Shown here one piece after another: positions 8,986 through 17,043 of a DNA stretch of 64,000 nucleotides (the stretch's first letter is position 1; every line of letters begins with the position of its first letter). The DNA comes from Streptomyces griseiscabiei. GTDB lineage: Bacteria > Actinomycetota > Actinomycetes > Streptomycetales > Streptomycetaceae. A model generated the notes under the pieces. That model was given only the letters and a program-made list of their open reading frames with translations, made no database searches and had not been told where the DNA came from. Position numbers and translations under genes: made by a program. The stretch covers positions 1,054,001-1,118,000 of the forward strand of contig NZ_JAGJBZ010000002.1 of the NCBI RefSeq assembly GCF_020010925.1, in the 5' to 3' direction.

Positions 8986-9813
8986 ATGACCGACCAGCCA
9001 GAGCGTTCGGAGCGCCCGGACGGCCTGAGGGCCGAGCTGCTGGAGATCGCCCTGGACGCCGCCGCCCGCGCGGGAGCCTTTCTGCGCGACGGCCGGCCCG
9101 CCGATCTCGGTGTGGCCGCCACCAAGTCCAGCGCGGTCGACGTCGTCACCGAGATGGACATCGCCTCCGAGAAGCTGATCACCGGCCTGCTCGCCGAGCG
9201 CAGGCCGCACGACGGCGTGCTCGGCGAGGAGGGCGCCAGCGTCGAGGGCACCAGCGGCGTGCAGTGGGTGATCGACCCCCTCGACGGCACCGTCAACTAC
9301 CTCTACGGGCTGCCCAGTTGGGCCGTGTCCATCGCGGTCCGGGTGGACGGCGAGACGGTCGTGGGCGTGGTGTACGCCCCGGAGCGCGGCGAGACCTTCC
9401 GGGCCGTCCTCGGCGAGGGCGCGTACCTCGACGACCGCCCCGCGCGCGTGCGGCCCGCCCCCGAGCTGGGGCTGGCCCTCGTCGGCACCGGCTTCGGCTA
9501 CCGCGCCGAGCGGCGGGCCAAGCAGGCCGACGTGCTGCGCGCGCTGATCCCCGAGGTGCGGGACATCCGGCGCGGCGGCTCGGCCGCGATCGACCTGTGC
9601 GACGTGGCCGTGGGCCGTCTGGACGCGTACTACGAGCGCGGCCTGAACGCCTGGGACTACGCGGCGGGCGACCTCGTCGCCCGGGAGGCGGGCGCCCTGA
9701 CCGGTGGCCGCCCCGGAGAGCCCCTCTCACCCGACCTGACCATCGCCGCCCCACCCGTCCTCTTCGAGGCCCTCCAGACCCGCCTGGACGCCCTCGGCGC
9801 CTGGCACGACTGA
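8986..9813 (+). CDS. suhB: Inositol monophosphatase family protein
   Basis: This 275-residue Mg-dependent phosphatase shows the metal-site motifs of the inositol monophosphatase superfamily: GEEG near residue 83, IDPLDGTVNY at about 98-107, and WDYAAGDLVAREAG near 220. Substrates in the family include myo-inositol 1-phosphate, histidinol phosphate and sugar bisphosphates. The place next to the dut/DUF4193 block resembles the mycobacterial suhB locus, which favours inositol monophosphate. It lies eight bases after ferrochelatase with GAGGAG before the ATG, so the two are likely co-transcribed. Confidence 0.9.
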   Translation: MTDQPERSERPDGLRAELLEIALDAAARAGAFLRDGRPADLGVAATKSSAVDVVTEMDIASEKLITGLLAERRPHDGVLGEEGASVEGTSGVQWVIDPLDGTVNYLYGLPSWAVSIAVRVDGETVVGVVYAPERGETFRAVLGEGAYLDDRPARVRPAPELGLALVGTGFGYRAERRAKQADVLRALIPEVRDIRRGGSAAIDLCDVAVGRLDAYYERGLNAWDYAAGDLVAREAGALTGGRPGEPLSPDLTIAAPPVLFEALQTRLDALGAWHD

Positions 9814-9878
9814 CGGACACGGCGGCGTCGTCTCTGGACCCACCACAGAAAAGGGCGCCCTACGGCGAGTGAGCCGAA

Positions 9879-9964
9879 GGGGCGCGCCTGTGTCGAGAGC
9901 TCGAACGCGCGGAGGCCCGAAGGGTCGAGCACGATCGGGCTCTCGACACAGGCTCAGGCGCCCC
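9879..9964. repeat. Long stem-loop in an intergenic region
   Basis: Perfect 14-base arms lie at 9887-9900 and 9939-9952. They are extended by a further 7-base match (9879-9885 with 9958-9964) across a small bulge. The enclosed 38 bases are not part of any recognised gene. It follows the inositol phosphatase stop by 65 bases and may act as its terminator or be a structured RNA element. Confidence 0.7.
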
Positions 9965-9991
9965 GGAGGCGAACCGAGCCCTAAAAAACGA

Positions 9992-10025
9992 GCGAGACCC
10001 CGGCCTGGATCTGCCGGGGTCTCGC
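9992..10025 (-). terminator. Intrinsic terminator of the 57-residue gene
   Basis: Perfect 12-base arms lie at 9992-10003 and 10014-10025. On the minus strand the hairpin is followed by a run of six U residues (the A-run near 9983-9988). This is a classical rho-independent terminator, unusually textbook-like for a high-GC genome, placed 22 bases after the stop of the minus-strand small gene. Confidence 0.85.
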
Positions 10026-10047
10026 CGTCATGCGTAAGGGCCGGGAA

Positions 10048-10221
10048 TCAGACGCTCTGCGCGCCGACCTCCACACCGTGGTCGGCGGCGAGGCGGCGCA
10101 GGTCGTCGAGCTCGCCCTGCTCCACCTCGACGAGGAAGTCGTCGCCCTCGTCGCGCGCCCTGGTCAGGTCGGACTCGGTCGTCCTTATGCGCTGCAGAAG
10201 TCCTGCGGTGAATGCGTCCAT
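10048..10221 (-). CDS. Small conserved-type hypothetical protein (57 aa)
   Basis: This short 57-residue protein begins MDAFTAGLLQRI. It is rich in charged residues in a pattern suggesting two amphipathic helices (TESDLTRARDEGDDF, then GELDDLRRLAADHG). It has no signal peptide or membrane segment. I do not recognise a named family. Support comes from strong codon bias, a clean intrinsic terminator right behind it and separation from neighbours. It lies back-to-back with cutR, about 420 bases away. Confidence 0.7.
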   Translation of the reverse strand: MDAFTAGLLQRIRTTESDLTRARDEGDDFLVEVEQGELDDLRRLAADHGVEVGAQSV

Positions 10222-10638
10222 GCTGCGCCCCCTCGTCCTGGGTCGTGGGTCGATGGCACGGGGGTGTGCCGTTCGGAAGGGGCGATCACGTCTCTTTGTG
10301 GATGCCCAGCGCTGCCCTGGCCGGGCGGCGACGGTGCCGGACACCCACGCCCACTCTGCGGAAAAGCGGATGCCGACGTACCGCATGGTGGTGCGGCACA
10401 AGCAGAGCGTGATCGCGGGGTGTAAAGCCGTCCTCCCCCCGGTCTCTCGGACGGAAACCTCAACCGGACGAAAAAATCCCGCATTCCCGGCCGGGCGCCT
10501 TCGCCCTTCCTGTCACGGGGTCGTCTTACAGCCGACTTACGGCCGAAAAAGGCAGGATGGAGGTCACACACCCACGAACACCCTGCCCGCGCGCGCCTCC
10601 CACGCGCTACGCGGGTGGACACAGGAAGGACAAGCGAC
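10222..10638. other. Divergent non-coding region before cutR
   Basis: This gap of about 417 bases between the small minus-strand gene and cutR should carry both promoters. The last part holds an AGGAAGGA ribosome site (10622-10629) before the GTG of cutR. I see no further gene or perfect palindrome. Confidence 0.4.
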
Positions 10639-11292
10639 GTGCGCGTACTCGTCGTCGAGGACGAGCAGCTGCTCGCCGATGCGGTGGCCACCGGACTGCG
10701 CCGGGAGGCCATGGCCGTCGACGTCGTGTACGACGGTGCGGCCGCCCTGGAACGCATCGGAGTCAACGACTACGACGTGGTCGTCCTCGACCGGGACCTC
10801 CCTCTCGTCCACGGCGACGACGTCTGCCGCAAGCTCGTCGAGCTGGGCCTGCCCACGCGCGTGCTGATGCTCACCGCGTCCGGCGACGTCAGCGACCGCG
10901 TCGAGGGCCTGGAGATCGGCGCCGACGACTATCTGCCCAAGCCGTTCGCCTTCAGCGAGCTCATCGCGCGCGTACGGGCCCTCGGCCGGCGTACGAGCCT
11001 GCCGCTGCCGCCCGTCCTGGAGCGGGCCGGCATCAAGCTCGACCCCAACCGCCGCGAGGTCTTCCGCGACGGCAAGGAAGTCCAGCTCGCGCCCAAGGAG
11101 TTCGCGGTCCTGGAGGTGCTGATGCGCAGCGAGGGCGCCGTCGTCTCGGCGGAGCAACTGCTGGAGAAGGCCTGGGACGAGAACACCGACCCGTTCACCA
11201 ACGTCGTGCGCGTCACGGTCATGACGCTGCGCCGCAAGCTCGGCGAACCACCGGTCATCGTCACCGTGCCCGGCTCCGGCTACCGGATCTGA
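10639..11292 (+). CDS. cutR: Two-component response regulator CutR
   Basis: This 217-residue OmpR/PhoB-type regulator begins MRVLVVEDEQLLADAV. The phospho-acceptor is Asp51 in VVVLDRDLP. The conserved Lys lies in YLPKPF near residue 101. A winged-helix DNA-binding domain fills about 130-217 and ends VPGSGYRI. The sequence closely matches my memory of Streptomyces CutR, which with CutS controls secretion-stress and metabolic genes. GTG 10639 has a strong AGGAAGGA site. The kinase gene starts six bases after the stop, so they form one operon. Confidence 0.92.
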   Translation: MRVLVVEDEQLLADAVATGLRREAMAVDVVYDGAAALERIGVNDYDVVVLDRDLPLVHGDDVCRKLVELGLPTRVLMLTASGDVSDRVEGLEIGADDYLPKPFAFSELIARVRALGRRTSLPLPPVLERAGIKLDPNRREVFRDGKEVQLAPKEFAVLEVLMRSEGAVVSAEQLLEKAWDENTDPFTNVVRVTVMTLRRKLGEPPVIVTVPGSGYRI

Positions 11293-11298
11293 TCCGCC

Positions 11299-12561
11299 GT
11301 GGCCGCCACCCCGGCGCCGCCCCAGGCGCCCCCGAAGCCCACCTGGGACCCCCGCCGGGCACAGAACCCGCTCCCCTGGCTGCGCCCGACCATCCGGATA
11401 CGGCTCACGCTGCTGTACGGCGGCATGTTCCTGATCGCCGGGATCCTGCTGCTGTCGATCATCTATCTGCTCGCCGCCCAGGCCGTGAGCACCGGCAACA
11501 CCCCGGTGTTCAAGATCGAGGACGGCACGAACATCAGCGTGTCCAGCAACATATGTCCCGCGGTCGACGCCGACACGGCCCCGACCAACCTGAGGCTGGA
11601 CGACTTCAACCGGGCGATCGCCGCCTGTATCGACCACGAGCGTCAGGTCGCCCTGGACACCCTGCTCAGCCGTTCCCTGCTGGCCCTGCTCGGGCTCGCC
11701 GTGATCGCGTTCGCGTTCGGGTACGCGATGGCGGGCCGGGTGCTCGCGCCGCTCGGCCGGATCACCCGCACCGCGCGCGCGGTGGCGGGCTCGGACCTGT
11801 CCCGCCGGATCGAGCTGGACGGCCCGGACGACGAGCTGAAGGAGCTGGCGGACACCTTCGACGACATGCTGGAGCGGCTCCAGCGGGCCTTCACGGCCCA
11901 GCAGCGGTTCGTCGGGAACGCCTCGCACGAGCTGAGGACACCGCTGGCGATCAACCGCACGCTGCTGGAGGTGCATCTCTCCGATCCGGGCGCGCCGGCC
12001 GAGCTGCAGCAGCTGGGCAGGACGCTGCTGGCCACCAACGAGCGCAGTGAGCAGCTCGTCGAGGGGCTGCTGCTGCTCGCCCGCAGCGACAACCAGATCG
12101 TGGAGCGCAAGCCGGTGGACCTCGCCGAGGTGGCGTCCCAGGCCATCGACCAGGTGCGCTCCGAGGCCGACGCCAAGAAGGTGGAGATCCGCGGCGAGTG
12201 GGCCCCCGCGGTCGTCCAGGGCAACGGCGTGCTGCTGGAGCGGATCGCCCTGAACCTCGTCCAGAACGCCGTCCGGTACAACGTGCCGGGACCGGGCGGC
12301 TGGGTGGAGGTCACCACGGAGCTGCAGCACGGGCAGGCGGTGCTGACGGTCACGAACACCGGACCCGTGGTCCCGGCGTACGAGATCGACAACCTTTTCG
12401 AGCCGTTCCGGCGGCTGCGTACGGAGCGCACGGGCAGTGACAAGGGCGTGGGCCTCGGCCTGTCGATCGTCCGGTCCGTGGCCCGTGCGCACGGCGGCCA
12501 TATCGCCGCCCGGCCACGTGAGGGAGGCGGACTCGTGATGCGCGTGACCCTTCCCGTCTGA
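11299..12561 (+). CDS. cutS: Sensor histidine kinase CutS
   Basis: This 420-residue membrane kinase has a cytoplasmic proline-rich start, a first membrane segment at about 37-60, an extracellular loop at about 61-120, and a second segment at about 125-143. HAMP (about 145-200), a HisKA domain with phospho-acceptor His210 in NASHELRTP, and a HATPase domain with LNLVQNAVRY and GVGLGLSI follow. The short extracellular loop contains exactly two cysteines, Cys86 and Cys110, a feature described for CutS and proposed to sense redox or misfolding outside the cell. It starts with GTG six bases after cutR. Confidence 0.92.
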   Translation: MAATPAPPQAPPKPTWDPRRAQNPLPWLRPTIRIRLTLLYGGMFLIAGILLLSIIYLLAAQAVSTGNTPVFKIEDGTNISVSSNICPAVDADTAPTNLRLDDFNRAIAACIDHERQVALDTLLSRSLLALLGLAVIAFAFGYAMAGRVLAPLGRITRTARAVAGSDLSRRIELDGPDDELKELADTFDDMLERLQRAFTAQQRFVGNASHELRTPLAINRTLLEVHLSDPGAPAELQQLGRTLLATNERSEQLVEGLLLLARSDNQIVERKPVDLAEVASQAIDQVRSEADAKKVEIRGEWAPAVVQGNGVLLERIALNLVQNAVRYNVPGPGGWVEVTTELQHGQAVLTVTNTGPVVPAYEIDNLFEPFRRLRTERTGSDKGVGLGLSIVRSVARAHGGHIAARPREGGGLVMRVTLPV

Positions 12562-12626
12562 GAAAATGACCCCCGGTTCCGGGACGTGTTCGCTTTGCGC
12601 GGAATTTCCCGGGCGCCTGATCGAAA

Positions 12627-12659
12627 CGGTCGTGCACGACCGATGTGTGATCGATCACA
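12627..12659. promoter_or_regulatory. Two adjacent perfect palindromes between cutS and the DUF4193 gene
   Basis: CGGTCGTGCACGACCG (12627-12642) and TGTGATCGATCACA (12646-12659) are perfect palindromes separated by three bases, inside the 406-base gap 12562-12967. They could be operator sites or a weak terminator for cutS. The second looks Crp-like but has two bases fewer between its GTG and CAC than the classical site. The rest of the gap contains no gene I can support and should hold the promoter of the DUF4193 gene. Confidence 0.5.
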
Positions 12660-12967
12660 GAGGCGAATTTCCAGCCATATACCGAGCGTGATCATGTGAC
12701 CGTCGGAAAGCCGGGAAAATCCGGGTTTTCGGGGGTTGAGATCACGGGAAGTACATGCTGAGGCGCCTTTGATATGCAGCCTCAGGACCGTGTACGGTCC
12801 CGTTCGCCATCCAAGCCGATCACTCTTGAGGAGTCCGGTTGGGTGTCGATTGAGTAACAGACCTTGATGTGAGGCAAAATCTCCGCCTCAGGTCGGGCAC
12901 AAGTCCGGCCTCTCACGCGTTACGTGCGCTGGAGACACCGCAGACACCCAGAGGGGGAGAGCGCGAC

Positions 12968-13264
12968 ATGGCAACGGATTACGACACCCCACGCAAGACC
13001 GACGACGACGTCGACTCGGACAGCCTGGAAGAGCTCAAGGCTCGCCGGAACGACAAGTCGACTTCCGCCGTGGATGTAGACGAGTTCGAGGCCGCCGAAG
13101 GCCTGGAACTGCCCGGGGCCGACCTCTCGAACGAGGAGCTGGCCGTCCGGGTGCTGCCCAAGCAGCAGGACGAGTTCACCTGCATGAGCTGCTTCCTGGT
13201 GCACCACCGCAGCCAGCTGGCCCGCGAGAAGAACGGTCAGCCGATCTGCCGCGACTGCGACTGA
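12968..13264 (+). CDS. DUF4193 zinc-ribbon protein
   Basis: This 98-residue protein begins MATDYDTPRKTDDD and matches the actinobacterial DUF4193 family. The N-terminal half is acidic and probably flexible. The C-terminal half has a likely zinc knuckle built from CMSCF (near residue 75) and CRDC at the very end, with conserved HHRSQLA between them. The family is highly conserved in actinobacteria and its role is unknown. GGGGGAG precedes the ATG. The next gene starts 13 bases after the stop. Confidence 0.9.
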   Translation: MATDYDTPRKTDDDVDSDSLEELKARRNDKSTSAVDVDEFEAAEGLELPGADLSNEELAVRVLPKQQDEFTCMSCFLVHHRSQLAREKNGQPICRDCD

Positions 13265-13277
13265 GGCAGGGTCGGCC

Positions 13278-14228
13278 GTGACTGGCTCGACCCCACCTTG
13301 GAAGCGCCGCTCCCGCAAGGGGGCGGACCAGGAGCCGTACGACGGCTCCGACGGCGTGCGTGACGACGAGCGGGGCTCCTCCGACCAGGGAGCGGCCTCG
13401 CTCGAACGTGCGTCCGGCACGGCGTCGGGGGGCGCCACGGATGAGCAGGGACGCCTGCCCGTACCGGTGGACACTCCGGCGCCGGTCGCCCGACGGCGCG
13501 CGGCCGTCGTCCGCGACGGACTCAAACAGGGCCTGAAGGTCGGGGCCCGCAAGAGCGGTGACGGGGCCAGAGCGGGCCTCGCGTACATCACCGACCGGGT
13601 CATCGAGATCGCCCCACGGATCCCCGTGCGCGATCTCGCGGCTCTGCGTGCCCAGTTCCCGGGGCTGGGGCCCGAGCAGATCGCCGACAAGCTCGTCGCG
13701 GGGGCCGCCAACGCGACCTCCACGGTGGGCGCGGGGGTCGGGGCCGCCGCGATGCTGCCGACACCGCCCGCGATGCCCGCGGAGCTCGCCGCCGAGATCA
13801 CCGGGGTCGCCGCGATCGAGCTGAAGCTCATCGCCGAGCTGCACGAGGTGTACGGGGTGCGGCCGCCGGGGAATCTGCGGCAGCGCAGTACCGCGTATCT
13901 GGACTCCTGGTCCGGGGAGCGCGGGATCGACGTGACCAAGCCGTCGACGATCAACTCGGCGCTCGGCGGGCAGATGAAGCGCCAGCTGCGGCAGCAGATC
14001 ATGAAGCGGATGGTGCGGAATCTGCCGAACCTGATGCCGTTCCTGGTCGGGGCCGCGGTCGGGGCGGTCATGAACCGCCGGGAGACCAGACACCTCGCCG
14101 AGCGCATCCGCAAGGACCTGCGGCGCACCCAGGTGCCGTGGGAGGCGCTGCCGGCACTGCCGCCGCTGGAGGAGCCGGTGGATCCGCTGACGGTGGGGGA
14201 GCTGCCGAAGGAACTCGGCGGGGGCTGA
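13278..14228 (+). CDS. Hypothetical protein with a hydrophobic Gly/Ala core
   Basis: This 316-residue protein of no family I can name has a disordered, charged N-terminus to about residue 75. A central region contains a glycine/alanine-rich hydrophobic stretch (about 145-185) and AAEITGVAAIELKLIAELHEVYG. A second hydrophobic patch (NLMPFLVGAAVGAVMNR, about 250-268) follows. This pattern recalls EcsC-like proteins that embed in membranes, but that is only an inference. It starts with GTG 13 bases after the DUF4193 gene and probably shares its transcript. The 40-bp palindrome downstream ends the unit. Confidence 0.8.
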   Translation: MTGSTPPWKRRSRKGADQEPYDGSDGVRDDERGSSDQGAASLERASGTASGGATDEQGRLPVPVDTPAPVARRRAAVVRDGLKQGLKVGARKSGDGARAGLAYITDRVIEIAPRIPVRDLAALRAQFPGLGPEQIADKLVAGAANATSTVGAGVGAAAMLPTPPAMPAELAAEITGVAAIELKLIAELHEVYGVRPPGNLRQRSTAYLDSWSGERGIDVTKPSTINSALGGQMKRQLRQQIMKRMVRNLPNLMPFLVGAAVGAVMNRRETRHLAERIRKDLRRTQVPWEALPALPPLEEPVDPLTVGELPKELGGG

Positions 14229-14268
14229 GCGGTGGTGGCCGACGCCGCCTCGGCTGATCGCCGTCGCG

Positions 14269-14308
14269 GCGGCCGGGAACCGGCTGTCGACAGCCGGTTC
14301 CCGGCCGC
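14269..14308. terminator. 40-bp perfect palindrome, bidirectional terminator
   Basis: The two halves (14269-14288 and 14289-14308) are exact reverse complements, centred on TCGA. It lies between convergent genes, 41 bases after one stop and 46 bases from the other, so it can stop transcription from both sides. Confidence 0.85.
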
Positions 14309-14353
14309 ACGCGGTAAGAGTTCGACGAGAGACCGCCCCGCCGGCGGGGCGGG

Positions 14354-14815
14354 CTACGCGGCCGTCCTCGCCGCTTCCAGGGCGGCCACCAGACGCTCCG
14401 GTTCCCGGGTCGACAGGTACACGTACGGGGTGGGGTCGGTCGGGTCCACGACGGGGATGCGCAGGGCCGTCGGGATGTAGGCGCGCAGGAGCATGAAGGC
14501 GTGCGGGTTGGCCTTGTGGGTGCGCCAGGCCTGGGCCTCCTCGCGGTCCAGGATCTCCGGTTCGCCGAGGGCGCCGACCGGGATCTTCGCCTCGCCCGCG
14601 ATCAGTGAGTCGCCGACGACCCGGATACGGACCGAGCCGTAGGAGCTGGCCGCGACCGCCGCGACCGCGGTGCCGCCCGCCAGTCCGCCCAGCAGGGGCA
14701 GCGTGCCGAACGGCAGCAGGATGAGGGCCATCGAGACGCCGACCAGGAAGCAGACGAGCCACCAGGTGCGGGGAGCGGTGAGGCGTTCTTCGTACGGCGA
14801 GGCGGAGAGCTGCAT
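14354..14815 (-). CDS. DUF3093 membrane protein
   Basis: This 153-residue protein begins MQLSASPYEERLTAPRTWW, with two closely spaced membrane segments (about residues 18-36 and 38-57). A soluble C-terminal domain carries the GDSLIAGEAKIPVGALGE and LREPERLV-like parts of the DUF3093 family. The family is widespread in actinobacteria next to dut and its function is unknown. The start at 14815 is chosen because the conserved N-terminus begins there. It is divergent from the thioesterase gene. Confidence 0.87.
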   Translation of the reverse strand: MQLSASPYEERLTAPRTWWLVCFLVGVSMALILLPFGTLPLLGGLAGGTAVAAVAASSYGSVRIRVVGDSLIAGEAKIPVGALGEPEILDREEAQAWRTHKANPHAFMLLRAYIPTALRIPVVDPTDPTPYVYLSTREPERLVAALEAARTAA

Positions 14816-14927
14816 GGCGTCAAGCTTGGCATGCGGCTCCGCCCGCCCCGGAATAGGGGCGTCCGAGGGGAAACCCTGCCCGTAGGGACGGTGGCCGGAC
14901 GCTGACGGACGGGTAAGGTCTGCGCCT

Positions 14928-15512
14928 GTGAGAGGTACTTCCGCGGCCCTGCGGCCCCCGGCGGACGCCAAGGCGCCCGTACGGCATCCCGAGGCACCCG
15001 CCCCCGGAGAGTCGCTGGGCGCGCACTACGGGCAGTGTTTCGGCTGTGGCGGCGAGCAGCCCCACGGACTGCATCTGGAGGCGACGGCCGGTGAGGGCGT
15101 CACCCTCACCGCCGAGTTCACCGTGCGGCCCGCGCACCAGGGGGCGCCGGGCCTCGCGCACGGCGGGGTCCTGGCCAGCGCCCTCGACGAGACCCTCGGC
15201 TCCCTCACCTGGCTGCTGCGCACCATCGCGGTGACCGGACGGCTGGAGACCGACTTCCTGCGGCCCGTCCCCGTCGGCACCGTGCTGCATCTGCGGGCCG
15301 AGGTGACCGCGGTGGCCGGGCGGAAGATCTTCGCCAGTGCCGAGGGCCGCATCGGGGGTCCCGACGGAGCCCTCGCCGTGCGTGCCGACGCGCTCTTCGT
15401 CGAGGTCAAGGTCGACCACTTCATCGACCACGGCCGTGACGAGGAGATCCAGGCGGCCATGAACGACCCGGACCAGGTCCGGCGGGCCCGTGCCTTCGAG
15501 GTGAATCCGTGA
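14928..15512 (+). CDS. PaaI-type hotdog thioesterase
   Basis: This 194-residue protein has a single hotdog domain. The N-terminal part contains CFGCGGEQPHGLHL; the active-site helix region AHGGVLASALDETLG (about residues 83-97) is typical of PaaI/4HBT acyl-CoA thioesterases. The substrate is unknown. The start is GTG, with a TAAGGT hexamer eight bases upstream and no ribosome site, which fits leaderless initiation. Its stop overlaps the GTG of dut by four bases, so the two are translationally coupled. Confidence 0.88.
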   Translation: MRGTSAALRPPADAKAPVRHPEAPAPGESLGAHYGQCFGCGGEQPHGLHLEATAGEGVTLTAEFTVRPAHQGAPGLAHGGVLASALDETLGSLTWLLRTIAVTGRLETDFLRPVPVGTVLHLRAEVTAVAGRKIFASAEGRIGGPDGALAVRADALFVEVKVDHFIDHGRDEEIQAAMNDPDQVRRARAFEVNP

Positions 15513-16066
15513 GCGGCGAACGTCCCCCTCTCGACGTCCTGATCCGGCGCGTCGACCCCGATGTGCCGCTGCCGGACTATGCGCGGCCCGGTGACGCGGG
15601 AGCCGATCTGCGCACCACGGAGAGCCGGGAGCTGAAGCCCGGTGAACGGGCCGTGCTGCCCACGGGAGTGTCCATCGCGCTCCCGGAGGGGTACGCGGCC
15701 TTCGTGCACCCGCGGTCCGGTCTCGCGGCCCGCTGCGGCGTCGCCCTGGTGAATGCCCCGGGGACGGTTGATGCCGGGTACCGTGGGGAGATCAAGGTGA
15801 TCGTGGTGAATCTCGACCCGTATGAAGCCGTACGGTTCGAGCGCTTTGACAGGATTGCCCAACTGGTCGTCCAGCAGGTCGAGAAGGTGCGCTTCCAGGA
15901 GGTGGCGGAGCTTCCCGACTCGGCGCGGGCCGAGGGGGGCTTCGGGTCCACCGGCGGTCATGCCGCCGTGGACGGCACAACCGCCGGCACGACGAGCGGC
16001 GCAACAAGCGGCACAACGGGTGGGAATCGATACGCATCGGTCGTATCCGACCGGGAAGGACAGTGA
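15509..16066 (+). CDS. dut: dUTP diphosphatase
   Basis: This 185-residue enzyme hydrolyses dUTP to dUMP, keeping uracil out of DNA and feeding dTMP synthesis. All five trimeric dUTPase motifs are visible: PGDAGADL (28-35), HPRSGLAA (near 70), GTVDAGYRGEI (near 87), RFDRIAQLV (near 112) and GGFGSTGG (near 145). A Thr/Gly-rich low-complexity tail of about 35 residues follows motif V. It overlaps the thioesterase gene by four bases. Confidence 0.95.
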   Translation: MSGERPPLDVLIRRVDPDVPLPDYARPGDAGADLRTTESRELKPGERAVLPTGVSIALPEGYAAFVHPRSGLAARCGVALVNAPGTVDAGYRGEIKVIVVNLDPYEAVRFERFDRIAQLVVQQVEKVRFQEVAELPDSARAEGGFGSTGGHAAVDGTTAGTTSGATSGTTGGNRYASVVSDREGQ

Positions 16067-16067
16067 C

Positions 16068-16847
16068 GTGTTCGGACGTCGCAAGAAGAAGGGTTCCGCC
16101 GAGGACGCGGCGGACGCGGCGAGCGAGGCCGAGCAGGTCGACGGCGTTGCCGGGGAGGCCGACGGCGAGACGGACGAGGTCGAGCGCGAGCGTGTGCGGC
16201 TCGAGCCCGAGCCGCGGCCGGACGGCCCGTGGGACAGCACCGAGGTGCGCGAGCCCGGCGAGGGCCGGGTGGACCTCGGCGGCATCTTCGTGCCCGGAGT
16301 CGACGGCATGGAGCTGCGGGTCGAGGTCGCGGGCGACGCGATCGTCGCGGCGACCGTCGTACTGCGGGACAGCGCGGTCCAGCTGCAGGCTTTCGCCGCA
16401 CCCAAGCGCGAGGGCATCTGGGGCGAGGTCCGTGAGGAGATCGCCTCCGGCATCACCCAGCAGGGCGGGGTCATCGACGAGGTCGAGGGTCCGCTGGGCT
16501 GGGAGCTGCGCGCACAGGTGCCGGTGCAGCTGCCGGACGGCACGGGCGGCTTCCAGGTCGTCCGGTTCGTCGGCGTGGACGGGCCCCGCTGGTTCCTGCG
16601 CGGGGTGATCTCCGGGCGGGGCGCGGTGGAGCCGCAGACCGCCGGGCTGCTGGAGCAGATCTTCCGGGACACGGTCGTCGTCCGCGGCGAGGGCCCCATG
16701 GCGCCGCGTGACCCGATCGTCCTGAAGCTGCCGAACGACGCGCAGATGGTCCCCGAGGGCGTCCAGCAGGAGGAGCAGGCGGGTTCCCGCTTCTCCGGCG
16801 GCATGGGGCAGCTGCAGCGCGGGCCGGAGATCACCGAGGTCCGCTAG
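16068..16847 (+). CDS. DUF3710 protein
   Basis: This 259-residue protein begins FGRRKKKG after a GTG start. An acidic disordered N-terminus (to about 60) precedes the DUF3710 domain. Conserved blocks are RVDLGGIFVPGVDGMELRVE and DGPRWFLRGVISG. The family is actinobacterial, adjacent to dut in many genomes, and uncharacterised. It begins one base after the dut stop codon, with GGAAGGA overlapping the dut end, so it is co-translated. Confidence 0.9.
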   Translation: MFGRRKKKGSAEDAADAASEAEQVDGVAGEADGETDEVERERVRLEPEPRPDGPWDSTEVREPGEGRVDLGGIFVPGVDGMELRVEVAGDAIVAATVVLRDSAVQLQAFAAPKREGIWGEVREEIASGITQQGGVIDEVEGPLGWELRAQVPVQLPDGTGGFQVVRFVGVDGPRWFLRGVISGRGAVEPQTAGLLEQIFRDTVVVRGEGPMAPRDPIVLKLPNDAQMVPEGVQQEEQAGSRFSGGMGQLQRGPEITEVR

Positions 16848-16874
16848 GCGCGATCGCGTCCGAGGCCGTTCGTC

Positions 16875-16909
16875 AGGGAACTGCGGGTCCTTCGTGGTCG
16901 CGCAGTTCC
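16875..16909 (+). terminator. Hairpin of the GCGCAGTTCCCC repeat type
   Basis: Ten-base arms lie at 16875-16884 and 16900-16909, 28 bases after the DUF3710 stop. The right arm carries GCGCAGTTCCCCGCG, shared with the long repeat at 49911. It is a compact member of a dispersed intergenic repeat family acting as a terminator. Confidence 0.7.
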
Positions 16910-17043
16910 CCGCGAGGCGTCGGCGGTCGGCGTCAGGGTTGTGTCAAAGAGGCGGCCTCCGGTCGCCTCTGTCCATTTTGCCGTGATTATTGGCCGTAAG
17001 GTCGACGCTGCGTAGGCGGCGGTCACGGGAAGACAATGGGGAC

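Noticed and set aside
10564-12501. 645-codon open frame antisense to cutR-cutS
   Set aside because: Codon bias and known families support cutR and cutS on the plus strand; the antisense product has no domain.
12646-12659. Crp binding site reading of TGTGATCGATCACA
   Set aside because: The spacing between GTG and CAC is six bases, two shorter than the classical Crp site, so it is kept only as an unassigned palindrome.
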